The notes under the pieces are model-generated. The model made no database searches, was not told the DNA's origin, and saw nothing but the letters and a program-made list of their open reading frames with translations. A program made the position numbers and the translations under genes. DNA of 64,000 nt from Hormiphora californensis. Its lineage: Eukaryota > Ctenophora > Tentaculata > Cydippida > Pleurobrachiidae. Below are positions 41,620 to 53,477 of this stretch, in pieces; the stretch's first letter is position 1; each line of letters starts with the position of its first letter. The DNA lies in NCBI GenBank assembly GCA_020137815.1, contig CM035353.1, forward strand, positions 4,331,210 through 4,395,209. Reading direction: 5' to 3'.

Positions 41620-41800
41620 CTTTATAGTCACCAGAGACCTTCATTTCACCAGAATGTTTACATATATTTACCTAACAAGTTTGTTATATCATGGTTTACT
41701 GCACCTGCAAAGACCTTCATTTCACCAGAATGTTTACATATATTTACCTAACAAGTTTGATATATCATGGTTTACTGCGCCTGATAGATTGGTCACTTCA
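41620..41800. repeat. Direct duplication, about 68 bp
   Basis: accttcatttcaccagaatg through atatcatggtttactgc appears at about 41637-41702 and again at about 41711-41778. Confidence 0.85.
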
Positions 41801-42002
41801 TGAGGGCATGGTGAGGAATACTTGGTTAAGAAGTTACCCCTTGCCAGCGCGCGCGAAGGTCGCCCGGGTTACAGATCCGGTTTGATTCACTTAAAAAATT
41901 AATAGCTCCTCAATGAAAATGCACCAAAGCGGATCTGTATAAACCGCTCTTTAGAGGGGTTATTTCGTAACCAAGAGGAATACGTACCTTTCTATCTATC
42001 TA

Positions 42003-42081
42003 CGGAGTGCCTGGGCTTGCCAACGGCAAGCCCACAGGGGACTATCGCAAAGCGATATCGCCGGCACTAGGAGAATAGCCC
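42003..42081. repeat. Twin-hairpin repeat, copy 2
   Basis: Same sequence as 7846-7922 with one extra A (cgcaaagcgat). Similarity extends a few bases past the outer AGTGCC/GGCACT on both sides. Confidence 0.85.
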
Positions 42082-42232
42082 GGCCGGCCCCCTCCCCCCA
42101 CCGTCAGGAACTGTCCAAATTAGGTATAGGTTCACATTATAAGTGGCGACGGGTTCGGGAGAGTAAACTCGTACCTTTGGGAATGTAGTGACTATAAGAC
42201 CGGAATGAAATTACCAGTGTAAAGGGGACCAT

Positions 42233-42283
42233 TGGGGGAAGTCGTGCCTGAACCTCAGGTTCAGCCACGACTATTTTCCCCAA
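42233..42283. repeat. Short hairpin related to 40519-40672
   Basis: ggggaagtcgtgcctgaacc...ggttcagccacgactattttcccc: a 51-bp hairpin of the same family. Confidence 0.8.
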
Positions 42284-42546
42284 TAGAGGAAACAGGAACA
42301 ACCGACAACAAAACATGATGGAAATTAACAATTTGTGTTAAACATGAGAATTAAACAGAGCCAGCTAATTTGCTCGTTAGTTTGAATAAGACTCCAAATC
42401 AGGTAATTAAACACTGCACCATTTGCACCATTTGCCATTGCTCTTAAACTTTTGTTACCAACCTAATTTTAATTCAAACATGTAATTAACATAAAACCTG
42501 AACCAACTATTAATTATTGAACTTTTTCCTCAGGAACCTTGGTTAA

Positions 42547-43936
42547 GGGTACGCTAACCAAAAATTTTTTTCGAGTGCAGGGAAATCTCTCACCGTAGGG
42601 TTGTAGGCCATGCCAAGGAGACCTCAAATATGCAATTTGAGCTCTCAAGTCGAATTCATATTTTTGCTACAGCTGCTTGAAAAATGAACTGTAAATACGT
42701 TTTTGGCATCTCAAAAAAATTTTTTTAAAGATAGGAGCATGAAAATTTAGGGATTTGAAGAGGACATGAAGGTGAATAACCACAAAATTTTTTTTTGCAA
42801 TCCGAGCTGATTTCCGGTCCTGAGATGGATTTCTTTTTTTCCACTTTAACGCCCTATTTGGCAAAGTTCCGAAAACATGTGAAAGCTGTAAATTGGTGAA
42901 AAGTTGCGTCTAACGATTATCTAAGTGGCCATAAATTTTGGGCGTGTCCTTATTTGAGATAAGCTGTACAGAGTTTCTTTTGTGAAAGCCGTCATTTCAG
43001 AAATAAATAAATTCCCTGTATCTCAAAAACGGCTGATCGTAGAGACCTGAGACTATGCTTAAACGATTCAGAAGGTCCGATTTTGGGGGGGTCTTCTGAG
43101 AGACATTTTGCTCCTACTTCAACCGTTTTTGCTGTAATTGCGAAAAACAAATTCTATGAAAAGGGCAAAAGCTAAACTCCAATATCCTGTAATTAGGGAA
43201 TTTTAGCTAAGAAAGGACCGAAACTATGGAAAAATGTGTAACAAGCTAATTCCTTCACTATTTGGTCCATATGGGTCCCTATAATCACCAAAAACAAAAT
43301 CACAAAAAATCCACGATGGCGAAGATGGGTTTTTGTTTTTCGCAATTACAGCAAAAACGGTTGAAGTAGGAGCAAAATGTCTCTCAGAAGACCCCCCCAA
43401 AATCGGACCTTCTGAATCGTTTAAGCATAGTCTCAGGTCTCTACGATCAGCCGTTTTTGAGATACAGGGAATTTATTTATTTCTGAAATGACGGCTTTCA
43501 CAAAAGAAACTCTGTACAGCTTATCTCAAATAAGGACACGCCCAAAATTTATGGCCACTTAGATAATCGTTAGACGCAACTTTTCACCAATTTACAGCTT
43601 TCACATGTTTTCGGAACTTTGCCAAATAGGGCGTTAAAGTGGAAAAAAAGAAATCCATCTCAGGACCGGAAATCAGCTCGGATTGCAAAAAAAAATTTTG
43701 TGGTTATTCACTTTCATGTCCTCTTCAAATCCCCAAATTTTCATGCTCCTATCTTTAAAAAAATTTTTTTGAGATGCCAAAAACGTATTTACAGTTCATT
43801 TTTCAAGCAGCTGTAGCAAAAATATGAATTCGACTTGAGAGCTCAAATTGCATATTTGAGGTCTCCTTGGCATGGCCTACAACCCTACGGTGAGAGATTT
43901 CCCTGCACTCGAAAAAAATTTTTGGTTAGCGTACCC
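42547..43936. mobile_element. 1.39-kb foldback transposon flanked by TTAA
   Basis: Arms 42547-43151 and 43332-43936 (605 bp each) are reverse complements with only scattered differences; the spacer is 180 nt. TTAA flanks both ends (42543-42546 and 43937-43940). The ends read GGGTACGCTAACC...GGTTAGCGTACCC. A TTAA target fits piggyBac-type transposition; a TA target with AGGGTACG ends is the alternative. No transposase. The flanks suggest it split a transcribed segment. Confidence 0.9.
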
Positions 43937-43940
43937 TTAA

Positions 43941-44380
43941 CTACGACAGATTGGTAGAATGGAAGGAGAAAACTGGCAAGAGGTATCGCGGTGCCACTGC
44001 GATCACGATTGTTGCAGGTAGAGACAAGCAACCGGAGACTTTCGATCAAAGAGGTCGATAAGTTTAAGACTGTCTCGGCAGGGGCCCGCCAGGCAGCAAA
44101 GACGTTGATATATGAGTCAACGGCCCCGATCAGAGACGCCTTGATCGGCAACGCACCGTTAACCATGGTTCTACGTGGAATCGACCGCTCCATCGGTACT
44201 TTTTACCGTTATGGGAGTGATCTCTCCTTCCCTTTCAAACACATGGAAGAAAATCGGGAGGTACCAGGCCCATCCCAACCAGAAAACCACTGGAGGAAAG
44301 CCTCTTCCCTCAACAAGCCCAGGAGCTCGAGCGCCAGCCGAGGGGCCAGGAGAGGCAATGGGAAAAGAGGGAGGTATTGA
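43941..44380 (+). CDS. Uncharacterised basic-tailed ORF
   Basis: The frame from about 43958 reads LLQVETSNRRLSIKEVDKFK, VSAGARQAAKTLIYESTAPI, FPFKHMEENREVPGPSQPEN and ends SASRGARRGNGKRGRY-stop. A second frame (YDRLVEWKEKTGKRYRGATA) precedes it, joined near 44020. The upstream half of the exon probably lies before the foldback element (acceptor ttcctcag near 42534). Function unknown. Confidence 0.4.
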
Positions 44381-44577
44381 GTTGATTAATTTTTAAATTT
44401 ATTTGTCCAAAAATGCGTCCTATTTTGATCTCCGAAAATACATGCACGGAGGGGTGGATGGGGGAACAAACAAAACCCCGGGATGAGAAAAACCACTCAT
44501 CATTCGTCCTACCATACACAGAGGGGTGGATGTGGGGCCAATGAATTGTCCCCTTGTGTGACTAGAAATGTTTCACC

Positions 44578-44755
44578 CGATATATGATATGTACCCTATC
44601 GGAAGAGTCGTTACACACCACACGACTTGGTAGTCATACTATTACCCGATATTTGATATACCCTATCGGAAGAGTCGTTATAAACCACACGGCTTGGGGA
44701 TCATACTATTGCCGATGTTCATTATATACACTCCATCGGAAGTATTCATAATGCA
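44578..44755. repeat. Tandem repeat of about 65-75 bp, two and a half copies
   Basis: cccgatat-tgatat...accctatcggaagagtcgtta...ccacac-gacttgg...tcatactatt recurs at about 44578, 44645 and, diverged, 44711. Confidence 0.8.
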
Positions 44756-44763
44756 TATACCGT

Positions 44764-45580
44764 GTGGCCCAAATTAAAGGGAGGGTACGTTGGCCTTCTT
44801 TTCACCCAGAAGTTTAATTTCAATCACTCTGATATTTTGACACAATGTCTGCATGGGTACTCACTACTCATTCGAGGAATCCGAAGTTTCAGCCCTCTGG
44901 ACAAAAGTTCATTTTTTTCGACCGAATGAACATTGAATGAACACCAATATGGGACCAAATTTCGGTACCAAAGTTTCACAAATTTGTTTGGCTATCGATT
45001 TCCTTTCAAATGGGACCAGTTTGAGCTTAATTGGATCACCACAAGAATCACAGTGATCCGTTTTCTAAGCCTAGGATAAGTCATGTGATCCCCATCAAAT
45101 TATGACGTGTTAGCAAGAGAAATGAATTTTAAGATAGAGAGCTTAAATTCCAGCTAACATCAAAATTGATCAAGAGTAGTGGCCGTACATATTTTTAGCG
45201 CCTGAATTTACCGATTTCTGGTCAAAACAGGTCAAAATCGATGTTTGGTAAAAAATATCATCTTTAAATAACTTATTTCACCCACTAAACTTGATTCAAT
45301 TTTAATAAAAGTGCAGATTGCCATTTGTTGATACTTGCTCTAATGTATGGCGGTTTTTGAAATAATAAAATCGAATTTAATCAAGAGAAAACCTCAAAAA
45401 ACCCGAAAAACGAAAAATTGAGTTCATTAATGAACTTTCAACTTTTATGATTTGAAACTTCGGATTCCTCGAATGAGTACCCATGCAGACATTGTGTCAA
45501 AATATCAATTATCAGAGTGATTGAAATTAAACTTCTGGGTGAAAAGAAGGCCAATGTACCCTCCCTTTAATTTGGGCCAC
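44764..45580. mobile_element. 817-bp element with long terminal inverted repeats
   Basis: GTGGCCCAAATTAAAGGGAG at the left and its reverse complement at the right, with arms of about 125 bp (to about 44890 and from about 45456). No coding region. A non-autonomous DNA transposon. Confidence 0.9.
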
Positions 45581-48204
45581 CCCAATCACACTGCTTTAGA
45601 AACCTCGCAGCAGTAGTTCCAGCTTGAGACCTGAGAAGAAAGAAGAAGTTTCTGCCTCTACATCTAAACCAACTGGAGGGTGCTAATTGGATTCACAGCT
45701 GAGGAGGAAAGCTAGTTCATGAATAAATCCTGTACAACATACGTGGCTATGTATTTACTTACTGTATTTTCATTACGGTAATTTGACTACAAGCAGCACT
45801 GTAACACCTTGAAGCGAGGATTATCAACTCTATTCTTCTCCATGATCCAGGGGAACTTGAACAATAGGCCCCACCTGTTAACGCTGACCAACAACTTCTA
45901 CCTCATGAAGGATGAATAGAGCCGATTGGACAGGCAGAGTCACGTGAGGACCTGCCGCACCGTCTTATTTAAAAAGACGAAGCGAGGAGCCCACGGGACT
46001 GATTGTCTGGCAGAACACTTTCTGAGGCAAAAGCATAGTTTACACTTTCCTTACATTCTAACTTTTAGTTTCGTGTAGGGAACTCCGTGTGTTTTATCTT
46101 TGTCCTTTATTGCAAAAGGTAATTATCACTTTACAACAAACACAACAACCCTTTGTCCTCACTCAACATCTATCATGCCGGATATTGAGAGTGGTATTCC
46201 CACCTCACAAATAAATCCAGGGCGGCGATGGAGAAGCGTAGCGACAGAGCAGGGAGGCCATGCAGAGGGAGGCGGAATAGAAGTCGGGGGAGGATCCGGA
46301 TACTAATCTGAGCTCAGCGGGGCCAGGGAGGCTGATTAGGAGCACCGACGGGCGGAATGAGCGCCTGAAAGCAATGAGGAGGACAAGCACCCGAACGCGG
46401 CTTACCACCTTGCCTACGGGCGCAACCTCAGCAGGGTCTATTCGACATCGTTTCACGCAACACACAGCTAGCAGTTTGTAAATTCATTTGTCATATCATT
46501 GGGAGGGAAAAAATTATATAATTAAGCTCATTCCTCGATTTGTGATCATATGGTACGATCAGATAATGGTGAGGAAAATATGTCGGAGGGGGAATAGAGG
46601 GTTGGAAACTCGCTCCAACTTATGTGGGATGAAGGAATGCAGCAGCATTCTAGAAGATACACCGGGGTCGCGCACATCACATGTACGGGACGCTACTTGC
46701 GTGGGGTGCAGTAATACATTGACGGGATCATGATTGACAATTTCCATGGGGAAACACATCCTAGACACGGAGGGGTACGGGGAAAAACACGGGCTATCGA
46801 GACGTTATGGAGTACACCCGGGGGGGGGGGGTCTGGACACCCTAGACACAGGGCTGCGGCTGCCTCGCATTATCTATTTAGGGTAACTGAAGCGACAAAG
46901 GAGTTGCTTCTAAATTGGAATTGGCAGTGGAGGGTATCAGGGATCTATTAGATATGGTTTTGCGGTTCGCAATTAAAAGAACCGAGATATCACCGCGGTC
47001 ATCTAATGGGGCCGATCGCCGGTGGGGTTAGTATTTGCATGCCTCTTTACTTTATTATTTATTTGTTGCCATATTTGTTATTTTTTCTTTTGGACCTAAT
47101 AACATCCCTCGCTAATTCGAGTCAATCATTATTGTATTGTTTTCACTAGTTTTTGTTTGCAACAATAATAGAAGACACCTCTAACACCTTCTCCCTTTTC
47201 TCAGTCTGTGATGTCCTCTGTGGGAGATTCGGTTGTAATCCTGGAAGGAGCCGCCGATGTGATCAGTGTGGATGAGAGTGCATAGTTGAAGGACACTTGA
47301 AAATATGGTAGAGGAGTGAACTGTATTAATATGTGGGGTGACCAATTAAGACAATATTAAGACGGGTTTATGTCGACCTGAGTTTTGCAATGTTTTCAAT
47401 TCTGTGAGAGTAACCCTGATGCCAGGCCCATATATACTCTTGGTTGGGAGAGGGGGTGGATGTGGGGTTACACCCTTTGTTTCCCCTCTTTCGCACTAGC
47501 CAGATCTATATTATTACGATATATTAGTTTTAAAAGTGTTTGTGTTGTGAGTGCCATTACAGTGCTGAAGTGGATCAATCCTTTCAACTTCATGAGGTGC
47601 GAAGTTCTACTAATGGGACACGGCAGACCTATACAAATACCAGGGAGCAACCGGTGAGGGTTGGCCCTGGGTATATATAAAGCCCACTGCGCATTTTTTT
47701 GAGAAATAACACCCGCGCGGTAGCGGGCTGATATGACTGCATCCGAAATGATAAATCTCATAACTCCGCTATAAAAGTGCAATTTAATTACACGCCCAAG
47801 ATTTCACCCAAAAGGTGTGAAACTCTTTCTTTGGTTTGTGTACACACTGTTGCCAAAGAGAGAGGGATTGACACAACAGGGGCGGCAGAAATGGCGACAA
47901 GAGGGAGAGAGACAAGAGAGACATTGGGTAATCGTATCTCTCTCTATTTAATTAGCACCCAATATTCGCTTTTGTGTGGTGTGGTGTCTAGACATGTCTA
48001 GACATGTCTGGAGTTGAAAAGGGAACATATTTGAAGGGTGACATGAGTTGTGTTGCCTCTCTCTCGCTGTGTCATTATTTGTTGTTGACTGTGAACTTTG
48101 ATGATGTTGAATAGTTGTCAAATTGACTTGAAAAACTTGACAGGGGATTAGTGTGTTCTCTCCTTGCTTGCAGTGGGCGTTATATGCTATAACACATTAT
48201 GTGT
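45581..48204. other. Gene-poor stretch
   Basis: A short frame starts MPDIESGIPTSQINPGRRWR (ATG 46173), Gly-rich, with no family. A poly-G run occurs near 46820. Nothing else is supported. Confidence 0.35.
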
Positions 48205-48208
48205 ATCA

Positions 48209-48315
48209 AATATATCGCCTCTCCTACGTTCGGGGGCGATATATTGCATATCGTCTCTTGCTCCGCAAGGAGCCGATATGCGTGCATATCACGCCCCGCG
48301 CGGGGCGCGATATAC
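48209..48315. repeat. Three adjacent hairpins with GC-palindrome
   Basis: Stem 1 aatatatcgcc/ggcgatatatt (48209-48219/48235-48245). Stem 2 gcatatcg/cgatatgc (48246-48281) with a second stem ctcttgc/gcaaggag inside. Stem 3 gcatatc...gatatac around a perfect gccccgcgcggggc palindrome. Confidence 0.9.
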
Positions 48316-49778
48316 AGATACACCACCGGTGTTATAGCACATATAAAGAAGTATTTTATTTCGAAGTGAGCGTTGTTACTGTACTTCTGTGCTCGATTAT
48401 TTATTATTCTATGCCAGCTAATAACGTGTCGCCCCCAGTTCCAACAGGACATGATTGCCATTGTGAGTTGACCGCAAAACCTCAAATGAATTTCTGAACA
48501 CTTGTTTAGTAGGTAATACTTATAACTCAGGGCTAACTTTGTAACTTGAAGCTACGAACTTAGTATACTAAATTATAGCCTCAATCTGTGCTCCCTGTGA
48601 GCGAGTTATATTTTACATTATGTTGTGATTGGGAACTGCATTGGGTGGTTATGACGTCTCGGCGAATACTCTGCCTCATTGGGGTGAAGTCTTGACGCTG
48701 ATTAACTCTTACTGAATTCAGACTATTCATCAACCGAGACCAGGATAGGAGAAGGAACGAGTGATTAACCGTATTAAGGAGACATGAACCAGGATTACGG
48801 AGAAGGAACGAGTGATTATATCGTATTAATCGAGGGCTATAGGAGATTACTCCGCGTAGGTTGCATGGGACTATAAACAGGAATGGAGGGGGAAACGCTC
48901 CCTGACAGACACTTCAAAACTCGTAATAAGAGTCATTTTACTGTAGTTAGAGACTTTTGATTGTAATAGTTAAAACTACACTATATACTTAGTTCTAACC
49001 CAGTATATTCGGTTTTTAGTACTCTTCGTTTCTATATCATTATAAATAGAAACAGTTTACGACCACACGCAAATCACCCAGCAATGACCCTCAGCCTACC
49101 ACAGAGCGGAACACAGACTGAGTCAGGCAGACCCTTACTATCACTACTGGTGGGTTAGAGCAGACTCCGGTTCTGCATCCCGCATTAGTGAATAATTGAA
49201 GAAGAAAGGTCCACGGGATCAATAATTAGAACAATGTATTTTGTTGCCCGGTACGTCACCAGTTCTGAAATCAGGACATCGACGAAATTTCTGAGATGCG
49301 CGCTGTAGAAGGACATGTACATGTACAACAATTGCACTGAGATGGACACAGTTGTGGGCAGTGAAGTTTAGAGGCACGGTTATCGAGAGAGACCATAGAG
49401 ACTACTCTACAGAGTGGAGAATAATGCTCCTTGATGTCATCGAGACGTCGCAGACCTAGTTTTTCCACTTCGTTTTCCTAGCTCCGTTCCTAAACAAGCT
49501 GGACTATTATACCAGCAGAGTTTAACCAAGCCCCATGTAAAATAACGGAAATAGACACGGATGGGACACAGTTGTGTGTATTAACCGGCAACATTAAAGG
49601 TTAGATTAGGGCGGGCTGGATTGTCTCGTATCATTTAAGAATCGTTACTAATGAATAGATAAAGATAAAAGATCTGTTTTAGCTGATTTAGTAACTATTT
49701 CTTCTTCTGCGCAATCTGCAAGAACAGTTTTATCACTTTGAAACAAAAATGTCTCTGGCTGAGGGGGTGCGGCAATGG
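48316..49778. other. Gene-poor stretch
   Basis: A local repeat (ggaacgagtgatta-ccgtatta) occurs twice near 48755-48825. No supported coding region. Confidence 0.35.
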
Positions 49779-49958
49779 TAGGCGGTAAATGTTAACCAGA
49801 TATGTGTAGAATTTCGCACGTGCTCCTAACTCAGTCATTTTCTTGACCATAAACTCAGCCATTTCTGACCAAATTGGTCAAAAATGACTGAGTATGACAA
49901 AAACGTGGTTTTGCACGTACGTTTTCTCCAGTATTCTGGAACATTTACCGCCTACCTC
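49779..49958. mobile_element. 180-bp hairpin MITE
   Basis: gtaggcggtaaatgtt...aacatttaccgcctac terminal inverted repeats, with a further inner pair ctcagtcatttt/aaaatgactgag. It sits just beyond the point where the Pol frame ends. Confidence 0.85.
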
Positions 49959-50126
49959 GGCAATGGGCCCGCTCCACCACAGGGACGATGGTACGAACAC
50001 CTCTGCAGACAATTCCTGCTGGAAGGCGGAGGTTTGGAAGGCACAAATGAGCACTATAGCGAGACGGTAACACTCCCCTACAAGGCTCTAGAAGATATGT
50101 TCTTCCAAAATTAAACCGGGTGGACT

Positions 50127-51455
50127 CTATCCCCTCCGCAGTAAACTCTCTAACCCTACAGACCATATCCATTTGCATCCGAACCAAATATTCCTAGTTT
50201 CTTGGACCGTTGGGAGTGGGTGCAAATTAGACACCGTAGCGTCATTGAGTAGCCTGAAATCGATACACATTCTATTCTTTCCATTCTTCTTCTTGACTAT
50301 CACTAAGGGGGACCGATAAGTAGCTGTGCTCGGTTCTAACACTCCCATTTCAATCATGTCTAGAATCATCTCTTTAGCCGTTTCGAAGCTGTGCATGGGT
50401 ATGGGTCTATTTTTGTTAACAACAGTGGCATTTTCTTTAAGTTTTATCTCATGTGTATACAGGGTAGTTAGACCCAGTTCCTTATCTGAAAGACTGAAGA
50501 TTTCTTGGTATTCCTTCACCAATTCCCGAACTTGAGCTTTCTGCTCCGGCGTTAGTAGAGGGTTGTCTTCGAACTGGAGTTTTTGTAGTATAGCTTCTAC
50601 TCTTCTTTCCTCTCCCCATTCCCAAGTGGGTATATCCGATTTCCAGTCTCCTTCGGCCAATTCAGTGACCGTTCCTACCACATCTCCTGTGGCAAAGTGC
50701 ACACTCATGGGCTCGTCCCCCTGTCCCGCATTCACTGGGATCGCTGTCTCTGCACCTGTTAGTGTAACAAGACAGGTACTCTCCCCGCCCCCCACTTTGG
50801 AGCTGTAGAAGCATGTAGCCGGAAATGAGATCTCGCCCTCAATCTCGCATGTAATTGTTCCTTTTCCTTGTAATGTGTTATCTCTTTTAAGTTTCACATT
50901 TGCGACTCTGGATGGTCCTCGTCTGACCTTCATTATTGTTGATTGCTGGTCTTCCAGCATTAAAGTTAAGTCATTAAAGTTCAGCTTAGCTTTTGTCTGT
51001 TCCAAGAATTCAGTTCCTAATATAATTGTCTCTACAATACCAGCAATAATAAAGCGTACATTTAGCATTTTTTCTCTAACTCTGAGTTGGAGTTTCGTCT
51101 GTCCTTCTACAGCTAGCCCTCCTCCTCCAGCTGAAAGGAGGCTCACCTTTGTGTCCTCTCTTTTTTTGTTTTTTAACCAATCCCCCATTATACGGGAAGA
51201 TATCAGATTATATTTGGATCCTGTGTCCACTAAGGCGGGGATCTTTCTATTGTCTATTTCTACCACTAAATAATAGTGTCCGTCTCCTTCTGAGACATTG
51301 CCTACAACTGAAATGTTCCTCACTATCTCCTCTTTTCTAGTTTCCGGCCCTTTCGTTTTTATCTCCGCTTCCTGAGTCTTGATTGGTTCCTGATCTCCCA
51401 CCAAGTTCTCTCCAGGGCCCTCTCCAGAAGCGGATATTAGTTTGATGGAGCCTGT
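50127..51455 (-). CDS. pol: Gypsy-type Pol (protease and start of RT), truncated
   Basis: Minus strand, open from 51455; it overlaps the Gag end by 19 nt in the -1 frame, so -1 frameshifting is likely. Order: charged leader, retropepsin with PALVDTGSKYNLISSRIMGD (catalytic D-T-G) and IILGTEFLEQ, a linker, then the RT opening (TTLYTHEIKLKENATVVNKN, RPIPMHSFETAKEMILDMIE, YRSPLVIVKKKNGKNRMCID, FRLLNDATVSNLHPLPTVQE). It stops soon after (LESLLRRG), before the catalytic Y-x-D-D motif; RNase H and integrase are absent. The element is therefore defective. The nearest relative in the window is the RT fragment at 16600-17095. Confidence 0.88.
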   Translation of the reverse strand, partial: TGSIKLISASGEGPGENLVGDQEPIKTQEAEIKTKGPETRKEEIVRNISVVGNVSEGDGHYYLVVEIDNRKIPALVDTGSKYNLISSRIMGDWLKNKKREDTKVSLLSAGGGGLAVEGQTKLQLRVREKMLNVRFIIAGIVETIILGTEFLEQTKAKLNFNDLTLMLEDQQSTIMKVRRGPSRVANVKLKRDNTLQGKGTITCEIEGEISFPATCFYSSKVGGGESTCLVTLTGAETAIPVNAGQGDEPMSVHFATGDVVGTVTELAEGDWKSDIPTWEWGEERRVEAILQKLQFEDNPLLTPEQKAQVRELVKEYQEIFSLSDKELGLTTLYTHEIKLKENATVVNKNRPIPMHSFETAKEMILDMIEMGVLEPSTATYRSPLVIVKKKNGKNRMCIDFRLLNDATVSNLHPLPTVQETRNIWFGCKWIWSVGLESLLRRG

Positions 51456-53134
51456 CTAGGTTGCATTCGCTGGGCTGGGGGGTATCTATTATCTTGTAAC
51501 GCTCTTTCCACTGCATCATTTGGTGTGTTCCTTGTTGTTTCTCTGCATTGGGTCGAGATATGCCCTTCCTTGTTGCACCTGTAACATCTCACCTTAGGGC
51601 ATCGGTTTGAGAGGTGTCCCTCCATTCCACAGGTATTACACGTCATAGGTCCCCTGTTATTCCTTGGTTGGTTCCAGGATCCTCTTCTCTGCTGTTGGTA
51701 CCCACTCGGACCAGGTTGGTTCCAGGATCCTCTTGCCTGCTGCTGGTAACCGCTCGGCCCCTGCTGGTTCCAGAGCGCATCCCTAGGTGGTTGACGATAC
51801 CTGTTGTTCCCAGGTTGATTCCACTGTCCTTTCCTCTGTTGTCCGGCATTGTTCTGGCCTCTTCTGGGGCTCTGGTTTCCTTTTGCTGAACTGTAGCAGT
51901 TTCTAGCCAAGTGTCCCGTCTTTCCACAGTTGTAGCAGGCCCCCTTTTCCTGAATTGACCTTGCTTCGCCGCATTCCTTCCGGAGATGTCCCTCTTTTCC
52001 GCAGTTGTAACACCGTTTTGTGTTCTCGACCACATTGAATACCATGCGGCTCGGAGTATCCTCTGCCGGTCTTGCCTGATATACCGCTTCAAGTTCTATG
52101 GCATGTTTGACTGCCTCCTCAAACTCGTTATGTTTGGCTTTCAGCAGATCCTTTCCGATTCCATCATCTCGCACCCCCAGGGTGAATACGTCCAGCATTA
52201 CCGATTTCCTCATATTCTCCTCTTCATATGCGACCACTGCATCTTCTGCTAGTCTCGTTGCGAAGTCGGACATTCTCTCTCCTTCTCTTTGCCTCGCATC
52301 AAACAGCTTTGATCGAGATTGTGCTTTTGGATGTACTTCTTCCAATTCCCTCACTATCTCGTTCAATGCCTCTTCTACCGTTGGCCTTGGGTCTCTTTCT
52401 CCTAAGTTCATCCGAAGAACCCTCTTTTGTGCTCTTGCGTCGAGGTATGAGGTCAGGAGGTTTATTAGTGCCCAGCTGTCGTCAGCAATGTTAGATGCCT
52501 TGGAATAAATCTTGAATCGTGCCAGGTACGATCTGATGTTATCAATCCCAGAAGCAAATTTCGGGGGTCTCATAGCCACTGCTGTTGTTCTCTCTCTCGG
52601 CCTGTTTTCTGTAGGTACTGGCAAATTGTCCATTACTCTGGTTTGCGCGTCCAGGACCCTGCGACTGACCTGATAGTTGTTCTCCAGTGCAGTGTATGCT
52701 CCGTGCATTCTTCTTATCTCTCTCTCCAAGTTTTCCACCTGGTCCGATTTCCTGTGAAACAAAGCCAGTTCAGTTCTTAAAGTGTTCCACATGTTATCTC
52801 CGTGTTCGAGATCTGGGTTCAGGAGTCTGGCTGCTTGTTGATATTCTGCTATCTCCTGGTCTATCATATCTCCTCTCCCGATCTCTCCTTCCTGTAGTCT
52901 TTGCCTGTCTCTCCTCCTCCTTTCCTCTGCATGCTCCATCGCTATTTCCACCTCATCTCGTACTCTCTCCTGTTGGCCCTCGTTCTCTTCTTCTCCGCCC
53001 CTTTCTTGTTGTACAGCTGCAGCCGCCGCCACAGCCACAGCCGCATTTGCATTTTCCAACTGTTGCTGTTCTACCCTTAGTTCATTTTCTAATGCCTCCA
53101 ATTGGAGTCGATCTTGCTCTTGTTGTCCTTCCAT
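51437..53134 (-). CDS. gag: Gypsy-type Gag with four CCHC zinc knuckles
   Basis: ATG at 53134; 565 aa. Residues 1-100 are Gln/Glu-rich coiled coil (QDRLQLEALENELRVEQQQL, Ala run). About 190-350 is the capsid-like region (VAMRPPKFASGIDNIRSYLA, DARQREGERMSDFATRLAED). Residues 365-530 hold four knuckles: CYNCGKEGHLRKEC, CYNCGKTGHLARNC, CNTCGMEGHLSNRC and CYRCNKEGHISTQC, with an Arg/Gln/Pro linker containing tandem GPSGYQQQ-SWNQP repeats between knuckles 2 and 3. The frame is intact, so Gag may be recently active or maintained. Four knuckles are more than the usual one or two. Confidence 0.93.
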   Translation of the reverse strand: MEGQQEQDRLQLEALENELRVEQQQLENANAAVAVAAAAAVQQERGGEEENEGQQERVRDEVEIAMEHAEERRRRDRQRLQEGEIGRGDMIDQEIAEYQQAARLLNPDLEHGDNMWNTLRTELALFHRKSDQVENLEREIRRMHGAYTALENNYQVSRRVLDAQTRVMDNLPVPTENRPRERTTAVAMRPPKFASGIDNIRSYLARFKIYSKASNIADDSWALINLLTSYLDARAQKRVLRMNLGERDPRPTVEEALNEIVRELEEVHPKAQSRSKLFDARQREGERMSDFATRLAEDAVVAYEEENMRKSVMLDVFTLGVRDDGIGKDLLKAKHNEFEEAVKHAIELEAVYQARPAEDTPSRMVFNVVENTKRCYNCGKEGHLRKECGEARSIQEKGACYNCGKTGHLARNCYSSAKGNQSPRRGQNNAGQQRKGQWNQPGNNRYRQPPRDALWNQQGPSGYQQQARGSWNQPGPSGYQQQRRGSWNQPRNNRGPMTCNTCGMEGHLSNRCPKVRCYRCNKEGHISTQCRETTRNTPNDAVERALQDNRYPPAQRMQPRQAPSN

Positions 53135-53477
53135 TCTATAAAAAGTTGGCTTTATTAGTTTTATTCCTTATAAAGTTGTTTTAGTCATTAAATATTATTC
53201 AATTGTCCAAACGATATATGTCAGTGGTTACAATCTATTCTTAAGTAAAACATCCTCGTGTTACGTTGTATAAACTTTCCTTTTAACAAATCATATTCTC
53301 TATTTCACACGATTGTTTCAAATGATAAAATGTATTAAACGATTGTTTCACACGCCGCTACTTAAGTTTATATTACTTAAATATATCACATATTTTCTCA
53401 CATTTTATATGTCCTTGCATATTACTTTTAATTTATAAAAGCAATTCTCTATCTTCACTGGAATTAATTGTTGTTGA

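Noticed and set aside
41840..41885. gcgcgcgaaggtcgcccgggttacagatcc as a tRNA-like segment
   Set aside because: No acceptor, D-arm or anticodon-arm pairing could be drawn around it.
42667..43816. Paired 65-aa frames in the 42.5-kb foldback
   Set aside because: The same peptide is read from both arms; it is an effect of the inverted repeat.
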